Shown: in pieces, positions 22,485 through 32,534 of the stretch | Layout: every line of letters starts with the position of its first letter | Position numbering within the stretch: position 1 is the stretch's first letter | Assembly: GCA_024644865.1 (NCBI GenBank) | Contig: JAHEGZ010000004.1 | Location: 41,741 to 105,740 of the forward strand | Reading direction: 5' to 3' | DNA: 64,000 nucleotides | From: Aurantimicrobium sp. | Lineage (GTDB): Bacteria; Actinomycetota; Actinomycetes; Actinomycetales; Microbacteriaceae | The notes under the pieces: model-generated | Told to the model about the DNA's origin: nothing | Database searches by the model: none | The model's input: only the letters and a program-made list of their open reading frames with translations | Made by a program: the position numbers and the translations under genes

Positions 22485-23660
22485 ATGAGTTCCGCAACCA
22501 CTGCTCCCGCAACAGCTGGAGCAAACAAGAACATGCACGGCGCCACGAGCATCGTTCCCGTTCAGACCCGTAACGAGCGTCTGGCTTCGTTCGATGTCGC
22601 CGACTTCGCAGCAGTCACCGGCCGCGAGGTCGACTGGAAGCTCACGCCGATTTCGGCGATTTCTGACCTGCTCGACTCCAGCATCGACGGCAGCCAACTG
22701 CCCCTCGACATCAGCATCACCGGCTCGGCGAGCGTCACATGGGTCAGCATGAACGATGCCGCTGTCGGCTCCGTGGGCACCCCCGAAGACCGAGCTTCGG
22801 CCATTGCCTGGTCTTCAACGCAGGATGCCCTGCTCATCGATGTGCACGCCGACGACGTCAGCGAAGTTTCGGTCTCTCGCTCTGGTCTGGGCGCGGCACC
22901 ACGGGCTGCCCACACGGTTATTCGCGTGGCACCATTTGCCAAGACAACGGTTGTACTTACCTCGGAGGGCGAGGCCGCTTTAAGCGAAAACGTTGAAATC
23001 ATCGCGGGAGACTCGTCGCACGTGACGGTGATCAGCCTGCAGGAGTGGTCTTCGACTGCTCGTCACCTAGCGTCGCACTTCATCCGAACCGAGAAGAACG
23101 CCACCGTGACGCACACGGTGGTATCGCTCTCGGGTGCTCTCGTTCGAGTTAATCCACAGACGCGCCTTGCCGGCGAGGGCTCCAGTGTGAACATGCTTGG
23201 CCTGTATTTTGCCGACTCCGGGGAGCACCTGGAACAGCAAGTCTTTGTTCACCACGAGGCAGCTCAGACCAAGAGTCGCGTGAACTACAAGGGCGCACTT
23301 CAGGGGACCGGTGCACGAACTGTCTGGATCGGCGATGTCCTCATCGGACCACACGCGGTCGGCACCGACAGCTACGAGCAGAACCGCAACCTCGTTCTGA
23401 CCGAGGGGACGCGCGCCGACTCCATCCCCAACCTTGAGATCAAGACGGGGGATATTGCCGGCGCGGGCCATGCGAGTGCCACCGGTCGCTTCGACGACGA
23501 ACAGCTGTTTTATCTGCAAGCGCGTGGCATCGACGAGGCAACGGCCCGTCAGCTCGTCGTTCGCGGTTTCTTGAACGAAATCGTTCAGCAGATTACTGTG
23601 ACTTCGATTGCCGAGCGCATCGAGGCAGCTCTGGATCGTGAGCTGGAGGGAATCGCCTGA
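22485..23660 (+). CDS. sufD: Fe-S cluster assembly protein SufD
   Basis: Partner of SufB in the SufBC2D complex, with a role in iron delivery. The 391 residues are related to SufB but lack its internal Cys pattern. Conserved segments are SSVNMLGLYFADSGEHLEQQVFVHH, the SRVNYKGALQG region, and C-terminal HASATGRFDDEQLFYLQARG. It starts immediately after the sufB stop (TAAATG) and its TGA overlaps the next ATG, so expression is tightly coupled. Confidence 0.96.
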   Translation: MSSATTAPATAGANKNMHGATSIVPVQTRNERLASFDVADFAAVTGREVDWKLTPISAISDLLDSSIDGSQLPLDISITGSASVTWVSMNDAAVGSVGTPEDRASAIAWSSTQDALLIDVHADDVSEVSVSRSGLGAAPRAAHTVIRVAPFAKTTVVLTSEGEAALSENVEIIAGDSSHVTVISLQEWSSTARHLASHFIRTEKNATVTHTVVSLSGALVRVNPQTRLAGEGSSVNMLGLYFADSGEHLEQQVFVHHEAAQTKSRVNYKGALQGTGARTVWIGDVLIGPHAVGTDSYEQNRNLVLTEGTRADSIPNLEIKTGDIAGAGHASATGRFDDEQLFYLQARGIDEATARQLVVRGFLNEIVQQITVTSIAERIEAALDRELEGIA

Positions 23661-23986
23661 TGGCAGAGGAACTCGTGATCGCCCGCGACCAGCTTGTTCA
23701 AGACCAGGCGCATCGCTCGATTGTCGGTGGAATCCCGGTTGCACTCGTTCTTGATTCGACCGGGACTGTTCATGCCATCGGTGACACCTGCACGCACGGT
23801 GACATTTCGCTTGCTGAAGGCTTCGTCGAAGACAACACGCTCGAGTGCTGGGCACACGGCTCAAAATTCGAGCTCACCACCGGTAAGCCGCTCACCTTGC
23901 CGGCCTACGAGCCCGTCCCCGTTTTTGTCGTCGTTGAGCGCGACGGAAATATCTTCATTGACCCGACCGTAACGAAAGAGATCTAG
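23660..23986 (+). CDS. Rieske-type [2Fe-2S] ferredoxin within the suf operon
   Basis: 108-residue non-haem iron protein of the small bacterial Rieske ferredoxin family. Both cluster-binding motifs are intact: CTHGD near residue 38 and CWAHGSKFEL near residue 58. Similar proteins occur in actinobacterial suf operons and are often annotated as a ferredoxin subunit or non-haem iron oxygenase ferredoxin. It overlaps sufD by one base and precedes sufC by 2 bases. A role in electron supply to cluster assembly is inferred from position only. Confidence 0.92.
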   Translation: MAEELVIARDQLVQDQAHRSIVGGIPVALVLDSTGTVHAIGDTCTHGDISLAEGFVEDNTLECWAHGSKFELTTGKPLTLPAYEPVPVFVVVERDGNIFIDPTVTKEI

Positions 23987-23988
23987 AC

Positions 23989-24747
23989 ATGGCTGTTCTT
24001 GAAATCCGCGACCTACACGTGAGCGTCGAGACCGACCAGGGGACTCGTCAGATCCTCAAGGGTGTCGACCTGACCATCCGTTCGGGTGAAACGCACGCCA
24101 TCATGGGACCGAACGGCTCGGGCAAGTCGACGCTGGCGTACACAATCGCCGGTCACCCGCGCTACACAGTCGACTCTGGCTCAATCACGCTCGATGGCGC
24201 AGACGTTCTGGAGATGTCGGTTGACGAGCGAGCCAAGGCAGGCCTATTCCTGGCTATGCAGTACCCGGTAGAAATTCCCGGAGTGACCGTTTCTAACTTC
24301 CTGCGCACCGCGAAGACCGCCATTGACGGCACTTCTCCTGCACTGCGCCAGTGGGTCGGCGACGTCAAGACCGCCATGACCAACCTCAAAATGGATTCGT
24401 CGTTCACCGAGCGCAACGTCAACGAAGGTTTCTCGGGCGGAGAGAAGAAGCGTCACGAAATTTTGCAGCTCGAGCTGCTCAAGCCACAGATTGCGGTGCT
24501 TGACGAGACCGATTCGGGCCTCGACGTCGATGCGCTCAAAATCGTTTCCGAGGGTGTCAACCGGGCGAAAGAGAACACCGGCCTCGGAGTCCTGCTGATT
24601 ACGCACTACACGCGCATCCTGCGCTACATCAAGCCCGACTTCGTGCACGTGTTCGTAGCGGGCAAGGTCGCCGAACAGGGCGGACCCGAACTCGCTGACC
24701 GTCTTGAGGCTGAAGGCTACGACCGTTACGTTGAGGCCAACGCCTAG
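23989..24747 (+). CDS. sufC: Fe-S cluster assembly ATPase SufC
   Basis: ABC-type ATPase of the SufBCD scaffold, 252 residues. Walker A is GPNGSGKST near residue 38, and the signature is FSGGEKKRHEI near residue 147. The Walker B region LDETDSGLDVDAL has the SufC-specific sequence that leads into the D-loop. It acts in the cytoplasm and drives SufBD conformational change. It overlaps the next gene through TAGTG. In many actinobacteria sufS and sufU follow here; they do not. Confidence 0.97.
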   Translation: MAVLEIRDLHVSVETDQGTRQILKGVDLTIRSGETHAIMGPNGSGKSTLAYTIAGHPRYTVDSGSITLDGADVLEMSVDERAKAGLFLAMQYPVEIPGVTVSNFLRTAKTAIDGTSPALRQWVGDVKTAMTNLKMDSSFTERNVNEGFSGGEKKRHEILQLELLKPQIAVLDETDSGLDVDALKIVSEGVNRAKENTGLGVLLITHYTRILRYIKPDFVHVFVAGKVAEQGGPELADRLEAEGYDRYVEANA

Positions 24748-25079
24748 TGAACACCGTTTCTCTGAGTGACGAGCGCTATAACGAGTTCATCGAAGCGCTC
24801 AAAGAGGTTGTCGACCCGGAACTCGGTGTCAACATCGTTGACCTGGGTCTGATCTACGGGCTCCTGTGGGATGTCGACAACGACGCGCTTGTGGTCGAAA
24901 TGACCCTGACGAGCGCCGGTTGCCCGCTGACCGATGTTATTGAAGAGCAAATCGGTCAATGTCTCGACGGCCACGCCGACAAGTTCCGCATCAACTGGAT
25001 CTGGATGCCACCGTGGGGTCCCGAGAAGATCACTGACGACGGCAGAGAGATGATGCGCGCACTCGGCTTCAGCATCTAG
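24747..25079 (+). CDS. sufT: SufT/MIP18-family metal-sulfur cluster assembly factor (DUF59)
   Basis: 110-residue DUF59 protein. It has the conserved VVDPELGVNIVDLGLIYG segment near residue 20 and the family Cys in TSAGCPL near residue 56. SufT-type proteins help mature Fe-S proteins. GTG 24747 overlaps the sufC stop. It is the last gene of the suf operon and is followed by a strong hairpin terminator. Confidence 0.9.
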   Translation: MNTVSLSDERYNEFIEALKEVVDPELGVNIVDLGLIYGLLWDVDNDALVVEMTLTSAGCPLTDVIEEQIGQCLDGHADKFRINWIWMPPWGPEKITDDGREMMRALGFSI

Positions 25080-25093
25080 TTTCGCGCAAACGA

Positions 25094-25121
25094 AAAGGCC
25101 CCTCGTTCGAGGGGCCTTTTG
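25094..25121. terminator. Strong hairpin terminator between sufT and bioY
   Basis: AAAAGGCCCCTCG and its perfect complement flank a two- to six-base loop around TTCG. The A-run and T-run at the ends make it suitable for both strands, fitting the convergent genes. Confidence 0.9.
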
Positions 25122-25136
25122 CTTTAGATTAAAGCC

Positions 25137-25763
25137 TTACTTCTTGCGGTTGACGAGCTTCCACGCGAAGGGGAGAAGTGCACCGGCTGCCGCAGCCTTG
25201 ACCAGGTCACCCACAATGAATGGAGTGAGACCAAAGGCAAATGCGTCTGCCACCGGCTTGGGGTCTCCGACCTGAGCCAGATAAGAACCCAGCCAGGGAA
25301 GGCCCACGGCGTAGATGATGACCTCAGCGATGAGGAAGCTGATAATCGCCTTGAGAATCTTACGGTCCCACTGACGCTCAGCCAGCCAACCCAGGGCGGC
25401 CGAAGCCAATACGAAGCCAACCAGGTATCCGAAGGTGGGCAGAGCGAAGACGGCAAGACCGGTGGTGTGGAACGAGGTTCCGTTCTCAGCCGTCTGTGCG
25501 GCGAGAATCGGCAATCCGGCAACGGCCAGTGCGATGTAGAGCACCGAAGTGATGAGAGCACGAACGAGACCGAATGAGGCACCGACGAGCAGAATTGCGA
25601 AAGTCTGACCGGTCATGGGCACGGGGTACATGGGGATCTGAATCTGAGCGGCGCCAGCGATCAAAGCGACACCGAAAACAACGTACGCGATGTTTCTGAG
25701 AACCGAAGTGGCGCCCAAACGATCAACAAGGACCGGACGAGGTGCAGAAATGGCAGTAGACAC
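25137..25763 (-). CDS. bioY: Biotin transporter BioY (ECF S component)
   Basis: Membrane S component that binds biotin, ~208 residues with about six helices. The family motif PMYPVPMTGQTFAILLVG is near residue 55. The start is taken as GTG 25763 (reading VSTAIS), preceded by an AAGGAGA site; an in-frame ATG at 25829 lies in the intergenic region and lacks support. No ecfA/bioM or ecfT/bioN gene is adjacent, so it works alone or with energising subunits encoded elsewhere. Confidence 0.92.
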   Translation of the reverse strand: MSTAISAPRPVLVDRLGATSVLRNIAYVVFGVALIAGAAQIQIPMYPVPMTGQTFAILLVGASFGLVRALITSVLYIALAVAGLPILAAQTAENGTSFHTTGLAVFALPTFGYLVGFVLASAALGWLAERQWDRKILKAIISFLIAEVIIYAVGLPWLGSYLAQVGDPKPVADAFAFGLTPFIVGDLVKAAAAGALLPFAWKLVNRKK

Positions 25764-25877
25764 GTGTCTCCTTGTGGGAAATAGACCGGCCGCGAATCTC
25801 ACACCGGATATGCCAAATATACTATTCAAGTACCACCGGTCGCGTTTGGTTCGGCCCTTTATGACTGGATATTTCGC

Positions 25878-27476
<1,599 letters not shown>

Positions 27477-27493
27477 GCGCGGCCCCGGGGCGG

Positions 27494-28318
27494 CTACGAG
27501 TCGAGCAATGCGTCCTCGGCCTGAGCATCGCGATCGACGCGAAGTTTCTTGGGCTTTGCCCCACTTCTGACTCGACGCTCATTTCGAATCGCCCACCAGA
27601 GTCCCACAAATCCCAGTACCGCAAACGCAATCCACTGCAGCGCGTAACTCAGGTGGTTGCCCTCAGTGAGTTCCGGTTTGAGCGCAGGTAAACCTGCGGG
27701 CGCGGCCGGCACTTCACTGACCAGCAGTCCGTAGGCTCCCAAGTAGGTGGACTCAGTCCATCGCTTTGCCACGTTGGGCAGGTTGACGGTGGCGACCGAC
27801 TCCGCAGTGTCAGACTGACCGGCCAGTTGTGGTTCCGTCGGCATGAGACGCGCGACGACGACCTCAGCCCCGGCTGGTGCCTCGACTACGGACGATAACG
27901 GCTTGAGCGCGCCGGCAACCCACCCACGGTCAATCACAAACACGTCGCCAGACTCCGTGACGAACGGCGACAGGATGTCGAACCCGGCCTCTCCGTCACG
28001 GGCACGGTTGCGCACCAAGAGCTGCTTCTCAACCAGATACGAACCCTTGAGCACCACGGGCTTCCATTTGTCATTCGGATTCAAGGCCTGGTCGGGTGCC
28101 AGTACGCTCACCAGCGGCACAGGAGGAGCGTCGTAATTCTTCTCAACCCGGGCAATATTGGCAGCTGCCTCTTCGCGACGCGCGAACTGCCACTGGCTCA
28201 GCGCAACGCAGGCAATCGCAAACACAACGACAAGAGCTACGTAGCCAATCCATCGCCGACCCTGCGGCGCCGATGACGATGGAGTTCTGGGTCGGTCGGA
28301 GGAAGGATCAGAGGTCAC
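27494..28318 (-). CDS. SURF1-family cytochrome oxidase biogenesis protein
   Basis: SURF1 proteins help haem A insertion into aa3-type cytochrome oxidase. The 274-residue reading has a Pro/Ser-rich start, a first membrane helix (YVALVVVFAIACVAL), the SURF1 segments LSQWQFARREEA and VFVIDRGWV, and a C-terminal helix (IAFAVLGFVGLWW). I take GTG 28318, just after the upstream stop; farther in-frame starts overlap that gene. This supports the aerobic chain of ctaA, ctaB and ctaE in the same window. Confidence 0.88.
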   Translation of the reverse strand: MTSDPSSDRPRTPSSSAPQGRRWIGYVALVVVFAIACVALSQWQFARREEAAANIARVEKNYDAPPVPLVSVLAPDQALNPNDKWKPVVLKGSYLVEKQLLVRNRARDGEAGFDILSPFVTESGDVFVIDRGWVAGALKPLSSVVEAPAGAEVVVARLMPTEPQLAGQSDTAESVATVNLPNVAKRWTESTYLGAYGLLVSEVPAAPAGLPALKPELTEGNHLSYALQWIAFAVLGFVGLWWAIRNERRVRSGAKPKKLRVDRDAQAEDALLDS

Positions 28319-28319
28319 G

Positions 28320-28613
28320 TTATGCGGCAGTGTCCGTGTTGCGCTCGCTCGCGGCGATCGGAACAAGCGCGCCCGGGCGAGCAACACTGTTGCCGGGTGC
28401 ATTGACGCTGGCGTTGGCGATAATGACGGCGAAGTAAGGCAAGAAAATTGCACCCGCAGCGAACAGAAGAAGCCACCATCCCTGAGCAAACAGCATCATG
28501 ACGATGCAAATCATTCGAATGGCCATAGCAACGGAGTATTTGATGACTCGAACACGTCGTTCATCCATGGGGGCCGCGGGAAGCGACGTGGCGTTCTGAA
28601 CTGTCTTTTTCAT
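28320..28613 (-). CDS. DUF3099-family small membrane protein
   Basis: 97-residue protein with two adjacent hydrophobic helices (MAIRMICIVMMLFAQ and WLLLFAAGAIFLPYFAVIIA), as in the actinobacterial DUF3099 family. The function is unknown. It lies directly upstream of the SURF1 gene (one base between them), which suggests a link to oxidase assembly or simple co-transcription. Start is ATG 28613 with AAGGG 5 bases upstream. Confidence 0.8.
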   Translation of the reverse strand: MKKTVQNATSLPAAPMDERRVRVIKYSVAMAIRMICIVMMLFAQGWWLLLFAAGAIFLPYFAVIIANASVNAPGNSVARPGALVPIAASERNTDTAA

Positions 28614-28726
28614 CTGGACCCTTAGAGTGCAGCGGAGAACTTTCAGTGGGATTCAAGCCTACGACTAAACTTCAACTACTGAATGACGCTCGCACGATCG
28701 CGTGGAGCCAACACCGTGGAGGATTC

Positions 28727-29434
28727 ATGACCGCTCGCACAGTTCTCATCACCGGCGGAAATCGCGGTATCGGCTACTCCCTCGCGGAAGAGTTCATTTC
28801 TCAAGGGCACCGCGTTGCCGTCACCGCTCGTTCGGGCAAAGGACCCGAAGGTTCTCTCACCGTCATCGCCGACGTCACCGATGGTGACAGCCTTGACCGC
28901 GCTTTCGAACAGGTGGAAGCCGAGCTCGGCCCCGTCGAAGTTCTGGTCGCAAATGCAGGCATCACCAAAGACACACTCGTGCTCCGCATGACCGACGAAG
29001 ACTTCGATTCGGTCGTCGATACTAACCTCGGTGGGGCATTCAAGGTGGTCAAACGCTCCGCCAAGGGCATGCTCAAGGCCAAGTTCGGGCGCATCATCTT
29101 GATTAGCTCCGTCGTCGGACTCTACGGATCGGCCGGTCAAGTCAACTACTCGTCGTCCAAGAGCGCTCTTGTCGGCATGGCCCGCTCGCTTACTCGTGAG
29201 CTCGGCTCACGCGGCATCACTGCCAACGTGGTAGCACCGGGTTTCATCGAGACCGACATGACGGCCGCACTTCCCGAGGAACAACAGGCTGCCTACAAGG
29301 CGAATATTCCTGCTGGAAGATTTGCAGCTCCGAGTGAGGTTGCCAAGGTTGTGGCCTGGCTAGCCGGCGACGACGCCGGATACATCAGTGGCGCGGTAAT
29401 TCCCGTCGACGGCGGACTAGGAATGGGCCACTAA
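28727..29434 (+). CDS. fabG: 3-oxoacyl-[ACP] reductase (FabG/MabA type)
   Basis: NADPH-dependent reductase of fatty acid elongation, 235 residues. The cofactor motif GGNRGIG is near residue 10, NAG near 76, catalytic Ser near 128, and the YSSSK pair Tyr141/Lys145. The sequence closely resembles mycobacterial MabA/FabG1 ([24 protein letters not shown] at the C-terminus). ATG 28727 follows a GGAGG site. It ends tail-to-tail with serB, the stops sharing CTAA. Confidence 0.92.
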   Translation: MTARTVLITGGNRGIGYSLAEEFISQGHRVAVTARSGKGPEGSLTVIADVTDGDSLDRAFEQVEAELGPVEVLVANAGITKDTLVLRMTDEDFDSVVDTNLGGAFKVVKRSAKGMLKAKFGRIILISSVVGLYGSAGQVNYSSSKSALVGMARSLTRELGSRGITANVVAPGFIETDMTAALPEEQQAAYKANIPAGRFAAPSEVAKVVAWLAGDDAGYISGAVIPVDGGLGMGH

Positions 29435-30063
29435 AGCCCAATTATTCCAATTGCCTCGCGCATGTCGCGCGTGGAAATCGCGTAATCAGCTGCTTCGGCA
29501 ACGATTGGCTTCGCGTCAAATGCGATCGAGGTACCTGCGATCGCCATCATCTTGAGGTCGTTTGCTCCGTCACCGATGGCGACTGTATCTGCGACGTCAA
29601 ACCCACCATCTGCAGCCCACGTGGTCAGCCAATCAGCCTTGGCTTGAGCATCAATAATCGGCCCTTCGACACGCCCGGTTAAGACACCGTCGGCCACCTC
29701 GAGCCGGTTCGCTTTCCAGTCATCGAGGACGAGTTCGTGCGCGAGTGGGTCGAGAATCTCATGAAAGCCCCCCGAGACGACGCAAACTCTGCCACCTCCA
29801 GCGTGCACCGCGGCAATGAGCTCAGGCACTCCGGAGGTTACCTTCACCTGAGCACGAACTGCGTCAAAGGTCGTGACACTAATTCCCGCGAGAGTGGCAA
29901 CGCGCTCGCGCAGACTCTGGGCGAAGTCAAGCTCCCCACGCATAGCCCGCTCGGTGACGTCGGCGACAAGCGCGCGCGTTCCAGCAACGTCTGCGAGAAG
30001 TTCGATGACCTCGTTCTCGATGAGAGTGCTGTCGACATCGAGGACGACGAGACGACGACTCAT
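29431..30063 (-). CDS. serB: Phosphoserine phosphatase
   Basis: HAD-fold enzyme that dephosphorylates phosphoserine in serine synthesis. The nucleophile motif is DVDST at residues 9-13; the DGANDL motif near 170 binds Mg. At 210 residues it consists of the catalytic domain only, without the N-terminal ACT-type regulatory domain of longer SerB proteins, so serine feedback through that domain is not possible. Its ATG overlaps the glgC stop by 4 bases, so it is probably co-transcribed with glgC. Confidence 0.9.
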   Translation of the reverse strand: MSRRLVVLDVDSTLIENEVIELLADVAGTRALVADVTERAMRGELDFAQSLRERVATLAGISVTTFDAVRAQVKVTSGVPELIAAVHAGGGRVCVVSGGFHEILDPLAHELVLDDWKANRLEVADGVLTGRVEGPIIDAQAKADWLTTWAADGGFDVADTVAIGDGANDLKMMAIAGTSIAFDAKPIVAEAADYAISTRDMREAIGIIGL

Positions 30064-31301
30064 TTTGTGACGCGAACTCCCTTACCGACCACGGTGATAC
30101 CGGATTCGGTAACGGTAAAGCCGCGGGCACGGTCTCGATCGTGATCGACGCCAATCTGGGCGCCATCGTCGACAACGACCTGCTTGTCAAGAATGGCTCG
30201 GCGAATCTCAACGTTGCGGCCGATGGTGCAGTGGTCAAAAACGACTGAGTCGGCCACGCGGGCACCCGACTCGATGCGAATCCATGGGCCCAGCACCGAA
30301 CGCTCCACGTGAGCGCCCTGGATGAGAGAACCGAGTGAAACGATGGAATCGATTGCTTCACCCACGTTGCCACTGTCGTCGCGCACGAATTTTGCCGGAG
30401 GAGAGTTGACGAGCATGGAGTAGATCGGCCAGTCCATGTTGTACAGGTTGAAAATCGGTAGCGCCGCGATGAGGTCTTGGTGCGCATCAAAGAAGGAGTC
30501 GATAGTACCCACGTCGCGCCAGTAGTAGCGGTCCCGCTCAGTCGAGCCCGGCACAACATTGCGGTTGAAGTCGTACACACCGGCCTGATCGAGCTCGACA
30601 AAGTGGGGGATGATGTCTCCGCCCATGTCGTGCGAAGAATCTGCCCGAGCACCGTCTTGCTCGACGGCCTCGATGAGCGCGTCAGCGTCGAAAACGTAGT
30701 TACCCATCGAGACCAGAACCTCACCGGGACTGTCGGGCAAACCTACGGCGTCTTTGGGCTTTTCGCGGAATCGCGCAATCTTAGTCGGGTCAGTTTCGTC
30801 GATCTCAATGACTCCGAACTGGTCGGCCAGCGAAATGGGCTGACGAATAGCAGCGACCGTTGCGCGACGCCCGGAATCAATGTGCGCCTGGATCATCTGG
30901 TCGAAATCCATGCGGTAGACGTGGTCAGCGCCCACGACGACCACGATGTCGGGCTTCTCATCGCGAACGAGGTTCAAGCTCTGCAAAATGGCGTCTGCCG
31001 AACCGGTAAACCAGCGCTTGCCCAATCGCTGCTGCGCCGGAACCGAGGCCACGTATGCGCCCAACAGGCTCGACATGCGCCAGGTTTGGGACACGTGACG
31101 GTCGAGACTGTGCGACTTGTACTGCGTGAGCACAACAATCTGGCGAAGGTTGGAGTTGATCAGATTGGAAATCGCAAAATCAACCAGGCGGTATTGCCCA
31201 CCAAAGGGAACGGCTGGTTTGGCTCGGTCCTCAGTCAAGGGCATGAGGCGTTTTCCTTCGCCACCCGCGAGCACAATTCCGAAGACTTTCTTGCCAACCA
31301 T
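30060..31301 (-). CDS. glgC: Glucose-1-phosphate adenylyltransferase
   Basis: Makes ADP-glucose from ATP and glucose-1-phosphate for glycogen or maltosyl-phosphate synthesis. It has 413 residues, with the nucleotidyltransferase motif [13 protein letters not shown], followed by [22 protein letters not shown] and a C-terminal left-handed beta-helix. I chose ATG 31301: a GTG at 31310 lies only 3 bases from the best -10 element (TAGCGT) and could not be in the transcript. It is divergent from glgA with only 28 bases between starts. Confidence 0.95.
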   Translation of the reverse strand: MVGKKVFGIVLAGGEGKRLMPLTEDRAKPAVPFGGQYRLVDFAISNLINSNLRQIVVLTQYKSHSLDRHVSQTWRMSSLLGAYVASVPAQQRLGKRWFTGSADAILQSLNLVRDEKPDIVVVVGADHVYRMDFDQMIQAHIDSGRRATVAAIRQPISLADQFGVIEIDETDPTKIARFREKPKDAVGLPDSPGEVLVSMGNYVFDADALIEAVEQDGARADSSHDMGGDIIPHFVELDQAGVYDFNRNVVPGSTERDRYYWRDVGTIDSFFDAHQDLIAALPIFNLYNMDWPIYSMLVNSPPAKFVRDDSGNVGEAIDSIVSLGSLIQGAHVERSVLGPWIRIESGARVADSVVFDHCTIGRNVEIRRAILDKQVVVDDGAQIGVDHDRDRARGFTVTESGITVVGKGVRVTK

Positions 31302-31312
31302 GCGTTTCACCC

Positions 31313-31319
31313 TACGCTA
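31313..31319. promoter_or_regulatory. Overlapping divergent -10 elements for glgC and glgA
   Basis: The palindrome-like CTACGCTAG reads TACGCT on the plus strand (11 bases before the glgA GTG) and TAGCGT on the minus strand (12 bases before the glgC ATG). Both fit TANNNT. The two -10 boxes occupy the same 7 base pairs, so one polymerase could load in either orientation. Confidence 0.55.
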
Positions 31320-31329
31320 GAGTGCCCTC

Positions 31330-32514
31330 GTGCGCATTGATTTACTGACCAAGGAATACCCACCAGAGATATATGGTGGAGCGGGTGTTCACGTTGCCGA
31401 GCTGGTTCGCGCACTTCGCATCTCGCTCGAGGTTCAGGTGCGATGTTTTGGTGCTCCACGAAACGAGGCTGACGTCACTGCCTATGCAGTTCCCGCCGAG
31501 CTCGCCGGGGCAAATGGTGCCCTCGCCACGCTTGGCGTAGACCTTCAAATCGCACAGGACACCGCCGGTGCCGATGTCGTTCACTCGCACACCTGGTACG
31601 CCAACGAGGCGGGTCGTTTATCGCAACAGCTGCACGGCATCCCGCACGTAGTTACTGCGCACAGCCTCGAACCGCTGCGCCCATGGAAAGCCGAGCAGCT
31701 CGGCGGTGGGTACCGCATCTCGAGCGAGATCGAAAAGAACGCCTTTGAAAGTGCGGATGCGGTGATTGCGGTCAGCGCAGGAATGCGCGCCGACATTCTG
31801 CGGTGTTATCCCGACATCGACCCGGCTCGGGTGCACGTGGTGCACAACGGAATTGACTGTGAGGCGTGGCGCCCAACGCAGGACGCCGCGGTTCTTGAGC
31901 GGTGGGGAATTGACCCGAATCGCCCGGCCGTCGTATTCGTCGGGCGCATCACGCGTCAAAAGGGCCTGCCCTACCTCCTCAAGGCCGTTGCGGCTCTGCC
32001 GGCCGAGGTGCAAATTATTCTCTGCGCTGGCGCTCCTGACACACCCGAGATTATGGCTGAGGTTCATAGCTTGGTCGTCGCGCTGCAGGAGTCTCGAGAC
32101 GGCGTGATCTGGATTGAAGAACACTTGCCCAGGCACGACTTGTGTGCTGTGCTCACCGCGAGCACTGTTTTTGTTTGCCCGAGCGTCTACGAGCCACTCG
32201 GCATCGTCAACCTCGAGGCTATGGCCTGCGGTATTCCGGTTGTGGGAACCGCTACCGGGGGAATTCCCGAGGTTGTCGACCACGAGAAGACCGGGTGGCT
32301 CGTTCCCATCGACCAGGTCATGGATGGAACCGGCACACCCGTCAACCCGGCAAAATTTGTTACCGACCTCAGTGCCGCCCTCCGTCACGCAGTGAGCGAC
32401 CCCGCAACAGCCAAAACCATGGGGGCAGCTGCACGCACGCGCGCCATTGAGCACTTTTCCTGGGCGAGCATCGCCGCACAAACCAAGGCCGTGTACGACT
32501 CGGTCACCGCGTAG
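31330..32514 (+). CDS. glgA: Glycogen synthase, GT4 type (GlgA/GlgM)
   Basis: 394-residue GT-B glycosyltransferase of the GT4-type actinobacterial GlgA family. Features are KEYPPEIYGGAGVHV at the N-terminus, VAHSLEP, VHNGIDCEAW, VFVGRITRQKG, and the C-terminal PSVYEPLGIVNLEAMACG motif. The mycobacterial homologue (GlgM) makes maltose-1-phosphate from ADP-glucose and glucose-1-phosphate, so that activity may be truer than classical glycogen synthase. It starts at GTG 31330 from a promoter shared with glgC. Confidence 0.92.
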   Translation: MRIDLLTKEYPPEIYGGAGVHVAELVRALRISLEVQVRCFGAPRNEADVTAYAVPAELAGANGALATLGVDLQIAQDTAGADVVHSHTWYANEAGRLSQQLHGIPHVVTAHSLEPLRPWKAEQLGGGYRISSEIEKNAFESADAVIAVSAGMRADILRCYPDIDPARVHVVHNGIDCEAWRPTQDAAVLERWGIDPNRPAVVFVGRITRQKGLPYLLKAVAALPAEVQIILCAGAPDTPEIMAEVHSLVVALQESRDGVIWIEEHLPRHDLCAVLTASTVFVCPSVYEPLGIVNLEAMACGIPVVGTATGGIPEVVDHEKTGWLVPIDQVMDGTGTPVNPAKFVTDLSAALRHAVSDPATAKTMGAAARTRAIEHFSWASIAAQTKAVYDSVTA

Positions 32515-32521
32515 CGTTCAG

Positions 32522-32527
32522 TAGCAT
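32522..32527 (+). promoter_or_regulatory. Leaderless -10 of the ABC ATPase gene
   Basis: TAGCAT is followed by 7 bases and the ATG at 32535, with no Shine-Dalgarno. This places the start of RNA at or next to the start codon. Confidence 0.5.
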
Positions 32528-32534
32528 TACGTAT

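Noticed and set aside
25764..25877. Biotin repressor operator between bioY and the ABC-F gene
   Set aside because: The AT-rich stretch contains no convincing inverted repeat matching known BioQ or BirA sites.
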